Shown: positions 6,556 to 10,536 of the stretch, in pieces
Numbering within the stretch: the first letter of the stretch is position 1
Layout: the number at the start of each line of letters is the position of its first letter
Source: an uncultured Planctomycetota bacterium
GTDB lineage: Bacteria > Planctomycetota > SZUA-567 > JAFGNG01
Reading direction: 5' to 3'
Assembly (NCBI GenBank): GCA_947311175.1
Contig: CAMZKK010000142.1
Span: 1-10,536, forward strand
DNA length: 10,536 nt
The notes under the pieces: model-generated
What the model was told of the DNA's origin: nothing
Databases searched by the model: none
Seen by the model: the letters and a program-made list of their open reading frames with translations, nothing else
Translations under genes and position numbers: made by a program

Positions 6556-7834
6556 TTCGTAATGCCTCTAAGGGTTCTTTGTAGCCTGCCCATAAGGCTG
6601 CCGGTAGGCTTGCAATAATCGCAACCAAGATAGCAAGCAATGTCCGTATAATGACAAAATCATAATTTATATAAATATATAATTCCTTAGCACCAAACAA
6701 ACGAGGTGGATATAATGGATGACCAACAATAAACTCATACACTTTACTTACATGCGGAGCAAAGAGAACCCCACCAACGCTTCCTACCAGTGCACCAATA
6801 ACACCGAGTATCAGTCCAGAAAGGGTAAATAAAATAATTACTCTTCCCCGACTATACCCAATACTACGAAGAATACCGATATCTCTTATCCTATCTGCAA
6901 CCAAGGTATACATTATAGCAAAGATGGCAAAACCACAGGCAAAGGAAATAAATGCCATAACTATCTCCATCAAGGCATTTTCGTGAGCCATTCCTTCAAA
7001 AAAAGAACTCCACATATCTTCAGATGTCTTTACTCTCACCGGCTCTATCCCGAGCTTATCAGTAATAGCGGACGATTCCTTTGTAATAGCTAATTTTATG
7101 CCAGCCAATTCTTTGCCATTAATCTTGGAATCTTTAACCCATACGGAAATAAGATTGACCGGTTTTTGTTTATTTATTTTAAACATATCTTGAGCAATAC
7201 TTAATGGGATATATGCAAGATATTCATCATAGAATCCAATACTGCTCCTAAACCTACTAATGATTTTGAATTTACGTCGAACCATTTTGTCTGTTCCTTG
7301 TTGAGCGAACTCAATATGACAAAATGTTTTTTGGGTGCCGATATCCTCCGCCGTAATCCCAAGCATTTCTGCAATTCTTGCCCCAACAATAATAATTGGA
7401 GTGCTGTCTGCAGATTGCTTATTTTGCAAGGTTGATAATTCATTTGAATTTATATCTAATAAATATTTTTTAATATTACCAAACTTGAGTTCTTTTTTTA
7501 TATCAATTCCACGCAAAATAATTGGTTGATAACCATAATAATAATTAAGCATTGCATAATTTTGCAAAACCGGAGTAACTGCCTTTACTTTTTTATTTGC
7601 AATAATTTTATCGGCAAGCAGACGATATACTTTTTCATTATTACCGGCATACGGCAAATCAACTCGCAGTTGTTCGCCAAGATTATTAATTCTATTTTTG
7701 TAATCAACAAGCATTCCATCAAGCACAGCCATTACCACCACTTGCACAAATACACAGATTGCAATAGTCAACATCGCAATTATGTTGGCAAAACGGCATT
7801 TTGAATATTTCCAAGCAAGCTCAATAGTTGTCAT
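6548..7834 (-). CDS. ABC transporter permease, LolC/MacB-type (FtsX domain)
   Basis: The 428-aa protein has the four-helix layout of type VII ABC proteins. TM1 lies at about 17-38, then a large periplasmic domain to about 285 (MacB-PCD-like), TM2 at 288-311, TM3 at 333-358 and TM4 at 394-416. The cytoplasmic coupling segment RIRDIGILRSIGYSRGRVI between TM2 and TM3 and the closing PLEALRNE are hallmarks of the FtsX/LolCE/MacB family. It would pair as a homodimer, or with a second permease, with the ATPase encoded directly downstream and overlapping by eight bases. Such machines act at the outer face of the inner membrane on lipoproteins, peptides or envelope enzymes. Only one permease gene is present, as in MacAB or LolFD-like systems, and no MacA adaptor is seen. 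A 144-bp leader with hairpins and a promoter candidate precedes it. Confidence 0.92.
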   Translation of the reverse strand: MTTIELAWKYSKCRFANIIAMLTIAICVFVQVVVMAVLDGMLVDYKNRINNLGEQLRVDLPYAGNNEKVYRLLADKIIANKKVKAVTPVLQNYAMLNYYYGYQPIILRGIDIKKELKFGNIKKYLLDINSNELSTLQNKQSADSTPIIIVGARIAEMLGITAEDIGTQKTFCHIEFAQQGTDKMVRRKFKIISRFRSSIGFYDEYLAYIPLSIAQDMFKINKQKPVNLISVWVKDSKINGKELAGIKLAITKESSAITDKLGIEPVRVKTSEDMWSSFFEGMAHENALMEIVMAFISFACGFAIFAIMYTLVADRIRDIGILRSIGYSRGRVIILFTLSGLILGVIGALVGSVGGVLFAPHVSKVYEFIVGHPLYPPRLFGAKELYIYINYDFVIIRTLLAILVAIIASLPAALWAGYKEPLEALRNE

Positions 7835-7851
7835 AATTTATTCCATAAAGA

Positions 7852-7873
7852 TAAATTCCAGCTTCGGAATTTA
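7852..7873 (-). other. Hairpin in the leader of the ABC operon
   Basis: TAAATTCC (7852-7859) and GGAATTTA (7866-7873) form a perfect 8-bp stem with a six-base loop, placed 18 bases before the permease start codon. On the minus strand the stem is followed by TCTTTATGG rather than a T-run, so it is not a standard terminator. It may stabilise the leader or affect ribosome access. Confidence 0.4.
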
Positions 7874-7880
7874 GGGTAAA

Positions 7881-7919
7881 GTTGACTAAAACGATATGTT
7901 TTTATCGATGAGTGTCAAC
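7881..7919. promoter_or_regulatory. Nested inverted repeat, possible operator
   Basis: GTTGAC (7881-7886) is the inverse of GTCAAC (7914-7919), and inside it CGATA (7892-7896) is the inverse of TATCG (7903-7907), with spacers of five and six bases between outer and inner arms. The nearly symmetric two-layer pattern covers both boxes of the promoter candidate at 7891-7918, as an operator for a dimeric or tetrameric regulator would. An RNA structure is an alternative. Confidence 0.4.
7891..7918 (-). promoter_or_regulatory. Candidate promoter of the ABC/parvulin operon
   Basis: On the minus strand a perfect TTGACA (7918-7913) is followed after 16 bases by TATCGT (7896-7891), four of six matches to the -10 consensus. 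Transcription would start near 7884, about 50 bases before the permease ATG. The perfect -35 box and intergenic position are in favour; the weak -10 suggests a need for an activator or low basal use. Confidence 0.4.
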
Positions 7920-7944
7920 CGTGTTTTTTTAGGTAAAAAACACG
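7920..7944. other. Hairpin after the GT2 gene
   Basis: CGTGTTTTTT (7920-7929) pairs perfectly with AAAAAACACG (7935-7944) over a five-base loop. It begins 34 bases past the GT2 stop codon and could end the glycosyltransferase transcript, but no separate T-run follows on either strand, so Rho-independent termination is uncertain. Confidence 0.4.
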
Positions 7945-7978
7945 AAAAACAAAATATAAGAATGAGACTAAATTCCAC

Positions 7979-8692
7979 TTACCTAACAAGCCAACGAAGA
8001 TATTCTTCGATTAGAATGAATAGACGATTTAGAAATGGGATTTTGTGTTGAATCATTGCTTTAGAAAGTTCTTTGATTGTTGATTTTGAATTACTACTTG
8101 TCCCGCCAAGCCCAAAGTGAGTTAGAGGTTTTTTTGTTATTTCAAAGACAACACCTTGTTTTTTGCAACGGAGGAAAAAATCCAAATCACTCACTATCTT
8201 ATATTTGGTATCAAAATAACCTACACTTTCAAATAAAGATGAGCGGAAAAATGTTGTAGGATGAAAAATTCTCGCACCACCCAAATCTGCTATTCCTCGC
8301 CATGGTTGAACAATTCTACCTGAACTAACCTCAATTGCACCGGAATAGATACCAACCTCAGGGTGCTGTTTAAAAAACTGAAAAACATTTAAGCAAGTTC
8401 CTGGCAAATAATAATCATCTGCCCCGATACAACCAATTACATCGCCGGTAGCTTGTTTTATTCCTTGATTATATGCATCATAAATTCCGGTATCATTGCT
8501 CGAAATATATTTCAAACCATCATATCTATAATTAAAAACAATCTCCTTGGTTTTATCACTCGAACCACCATCAAGGATTAAATGCTCAGTGGAGAATTCA
8601 GAATTTTCGTTAGATTGTTCTTTGACGCTTTGTAGGCATTTCTCAATAGTTTTTGCCCCATTTTTGACAGGGGTGATAATACTAATCTTCAT
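7979..8692 (-). CDS. Family 2 glycosyltransferase (GT-A fold), WcaE-like
   Basis: This 237-aa soluble inverting glycosyltransferase begins MKISIITPVKNGAKTIEKCL, the nucleotide-binding first strand. LILDGGSSDKT (38-48) binds the base. NDTGIYDAYNQGI (66-78) is the strongly conserved pattern of the colanic-acid WcaE-like subgroup. The metal-binding DxD-type motif is ADD (91-93). SDLDFFLR (168-175) supplies the acidic residues near the acceptor, and THFGLGGTS lies near residue 191. Its length is typical and no membrane helix is present. It should add one sugar to a lipid-linked intermediate at the cytoplasmic face. The ATG overlaps the stop of the upstream fusion gene as ATGA, so the two are coupled and likely work on the same glycan. 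No good Shine-Dalgarno is visible, consistent with coupling. Donor sugar unknown. Confidence 0.93.
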   Translation of the reverse strand: MKISIITPVKNGAKTIEKCLQSVKEQSNENSEFSTEHLILDGGSSDKTKEIVFNYRYDGLKYISSNDTGIYDAYNQGIKQATGDVIGCIGADDYYLPGTCLNVFQFFKQHPEVGIYSGAIEVSSGRIVQPWRGIADLGGARIFHPTTFFRSSLFESVGYFDTKYKIVSDLDFFLRCKKQGVVFEITKKPLTHFGLGGTSSNSKSTIKELSKAMIQHKIPFLNRLFILIEEYLRWLVR

Positions 8693-10536
8693 TCTTGATG
8701 ATTACTTTTTAAAAGGCACATTGCATTACAAATTAAAACCTTTGCATTTTCGATTAGATAGAAAAGATCTAATCCCAAAGTAAAAGAATTTGTATAAAAC
8801 AAGTGAGGCAAAATATTTTTTCTAATCCTCCCTTTGTTCAATAAAACAAGTTTTCTCGGACCAATAATTCCCGGTCTCATCATTAAATAACATTTTTCTA
8901 GTGCAGTTGTCCGACTATACATAGATTCAGAAATTAACGGTGGGCCGATTAAAGACATATCACCTTTGATTACCGATATTGACAGACAAAACATTCTGAC
9001 AAAATGTCGAATAATTCCGGTACCTGCCGAAGGGCATAAAATCTTGAGAACTGTCCCCTGCCTTCCAATCTTGTTAATTTTTCTAAAAGATTTCTTATAT
9101 AAAACAAAATAAATCATCACGAATGGCAAGCCAAACAAAAATGCACAGGCACTCCAGATTAAATCTACACTCCGTTTAATCATAGTAAACGGTTCGATTA
9201 GTTCATCTCTTTGTGCAGGCAAAACCGGGATATAACTAATGAGTCGCAATTTCGATGAGCCTAATATCAATTCAAAATCACCTGGTAATACTGCCGGAGA
9301 AACCTTGAGCATTTCTGAAGAACCTAAAACATCAAGTGTTTGTTGCCGATTTAAACTTCCAGAATCAACAATTAGTTTATTGGCACGTAAGACATTAGGA
9401 GATATTCCAAAATTATCTTCATTTGCAATATCAACAAATGCCTTGTGGGCAATCGGGCCAACAGAGCCGATTACTTTGGTTTGTTCATTACTGTCCGACT
9501 CGATTGATTTAATAAATTTGTCATCAACCAAACTATCAGACACAATCAAAACTTCTGAATACGCACCATCCAAAACCCTTGCCCGATTGAATAAAAATTT
9601 GACAACAATTCGCCAACCGGCAATAAAAAAGCAATTAATAAAAAAAGATAGTATCAATACCGCGGAAGGAAATCCTACAATACTATTACCTGCATTTTCA
9701 ATAATAAGAGTGCTTCTCATATTATAAATAAGCACAATAACAACAATTGTGCTTGAAAATACCGCATACATTATTGTCAAAAATAATTCAGGATTAAATT
9801 CGGTTGAACGGCGTTCATTGGTTCTAAAAAAATAAAATACGGAAAGGGGAATAATCATAATAATTGGCACTGCAAATTTGAAATTACCAATCAAAAAATT
9901 AGGATTAAGATTTGAAAATAAGCTAAACATATTTTTTGGTGGCTCGCCCCAGTAACGAAGATAAAATGCCAAGATTATTCCGAAACAAAATATTGTGCTA
10001 TCTGCAAATAATCTTATCAATCTTCTGTTTAAGGTGTTTTTGTCATGAGTTAAAGTCTTTTCCCAAATAGCATCTTCTCGACCTGAGCCAAATCTTAAAA
10101 AGCCACAGACAATTGCAATTTGTGTAAGCACAAAACTGTATGGGATATGAACAAAAGGTATCTTTATCATCAATCTTTCGGCACACAGTCCAACAACTGA
10201 TAACGCATAAAATAAACCCTGTATGAGAATAAGTCCTCCCCAAATGGTTGAGTAATTAAATCCCCCATCAGTAGCAAGCTCTCTATAATTATGATTACCA
10301 ATTCTAAATAACCAATAATTTCCCCAGAAAAAAGAGACCATCGCCAGTGGTCCGAGAAGTCTCATTACCTTATGAGAAAAGAATTGAAAAGATACCGGGC
10401 TAATTATCGGTAGTCCCATATTTCGCATATTAAATAATATTTGAAAATTACCTCCAAGAGTTCTTACCTTTCTAACAAATTCTCTATCCCAAGTTTCACT
10501 CGTCTTATCATATATTTTTGCGGTTGAATCAAAGAT
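8689..10536 (-). CDS. GT2 membrane glycosyltransferase fused to sugar-transferase domain, 5' partial
   Basis: The reading frame is open to the window edge; 615 codons are visible and the ATG at 10428 is internal. Counting from the edge, IYDKTSETWDREFVRKVRT (about 8-26) and LGGNFQ are the post-catalytic interface segment of CESA/HAS-like GT2 enzymes, followed by helices near 54-77, 97-122 and 130-152. A polyprenyl-phosphate sugar-transferase (PGT) architecture then starts: helices near 175-197, 221-239, 251-272 and 291-312, a Rossmann-like CoA-binding-3 domain at 324-441, and a PF02397-type domain at 450-606 with IKRSVDL, KGDMSLIGP (524-532) and RPGIIGP. The catalytic Asp-Glu pair of this family (usual LDELPQ) is absent: R514-M515 stand there. 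The K-x-R-S-M motif and the Arg of GPRP are also missing. There is no frameshift at this point. The PGT half is probably inactive or altered. The GT2 catalytic core is outside the window, so GT2 activity cannot be judged. Confidence 0.85.
   Translation of the reverse strand: MFDSTAKIYDKTSETWDREFVRKVRTLGGNFQILFNMRNMGLPIISPVSFQFFSHKVMRLLGPLAMVSFFWGNYWLFRIGNHNYRELATDGGFNYSTIWGGLILIQGLFYALSVVGLCAERLMIKIPFVHIPYSFVLTQIAIVCGFLRFGSGREDAIWEKTLTHDKNTLNRRLIRLFADSTIFCFGIILAFYLRYWGEPPKNMFSLFSNLNPNFLIGNFKFAVPIIMIIPLSVFYFFRTNERRSTEFNPELFLTIMYAVFSSTIVVIVLIYNMRSTLIIENAGNSIVGFPSAVLILSFFINCFFIAGWRIVVKFLFNRARVLDGAYSEVLIVSDSLVDDKFIKSIESDSNEQTKVIGSVGPIAHKAFVDIANEDNFGISPNVLRANKLIVDSGSLNRQQTLDVLGSSEMLKVSPAVLPGDFELILGSSKLRLISYIPVLPAQRDELIEPFTMIKRSVDLIWSACAFLFGLPFVMIYFVLYKKSFRKINKIGRQGTVLKILCPSAGTGIIRHFVRMFCLSISVIKGDMSLIGPPLISESMYSRTTALEKCYLMMRPGIIGPRKLVLLNKGRIRKNILPHLFYTNSFTLGLDLFYLIENAKVLICNAMCLLKSNHQE

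Noticed and set aside
8992..8997. Frameshift or stop as cause of the missing Asp-Glu pair
   Set aside because: The frame is continuous and conserved blocks on both sides stay in register, so the change is by substitution.
9239..9727. Plus-strand frame of 162 codons
   Set aside because: It is fully antisense to the Rossmann-like and membrane part of the fusion gene; no ribosome-binding site or family resemblance.
10426..10428. ATG at 10428 as the start of the sugar-transferase gene
   Set aside because: The frame stays open for 36 more codons to the window edge, and those codons read as the conserved GT2 interface segment, so the ATG is internal.
1..10536. CRISPR array, tRNA, rRNA or known riboswitch
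   Set aside because: No regularly spaced repeats, no tRNA-like or rRNA-like segments and no recognisable riboswitch core were seen; the intergenic gaps are short apart from the insertion.

Overview
All convincing genes in this window lie on the minus strand of an AT-rich (roughly one-third GC by eye) Gram-negative bacterial chromosome. The Gram-negative inference comes from a secreted SurA-like peptidyl-prolyl isomerase and a LolCD/MacB-type ABC system. Gene content and composition could fit the Planctomycetes/Lentisphaerae group or a deltaproteobacterial lineage, but I cannot name the organism.

In transcription order (high to low coordinates) the window opens inside a large membrane glycan-assembly gene (8689..10536, 5' end outside). 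It joins the C-terminal membrane part of a processive-type family 2 glycosyltransferase to a full-length but catalytically suspicious polyprenyl-phosphate sugar transferase. A soluble family 2 glycosyltransferase follows with an ATGA overlap (7979..8692). A 144-bp gap rich in hairpins and holding a candidate promoter leads into a second operon: LolC/FtsX-type permease (6548..7834), LolD-type ATPase (5899..6555) and a secreted SurA-like parvulin protein with a duplicated N-terminal region (4394..5851).

Downstream of the parvulin gene lies a 1.1-kb segment (3255..4363) with the marks of an insertion. A perfect 23-bp direct repeat brackets it. It contains a decayed IS4-type transposase C-terminal fragment and an unrecognised 203-aa gene of clearly higher GC (3267..3878). 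The repeat cuts through an AT-rich hairpin that looks like the original terminator of the parvulin gene; the intact hairpin now follows the cargo gene.

After this segment a candidate promoter (3169..3196) is followed at once by a terminator-like hairpin and then by a GGAG-type ribosome-binding site for a TTG-started operon of three family 4 glycosyltransferases (1987..3111, 833..1987, 1..836). These overlap by TAATG and ATGA junctions; the last gene runs out of the window.

The region as a whole is a surface- or exopolysaccharide (or lipid-linked glycan) assembly cluster interrupted by an ABC exporter/chaperone operon and a small mobile insertion. The parts most worth attention are the GT2-sugar transferase fusion lacking the catalytic Asp-Glu pair, the terminator-splitting insertion with its orphan gene, the promoter-terminator leader of the GT4 operon, and the parvulin-like protein lacking one conserved His.
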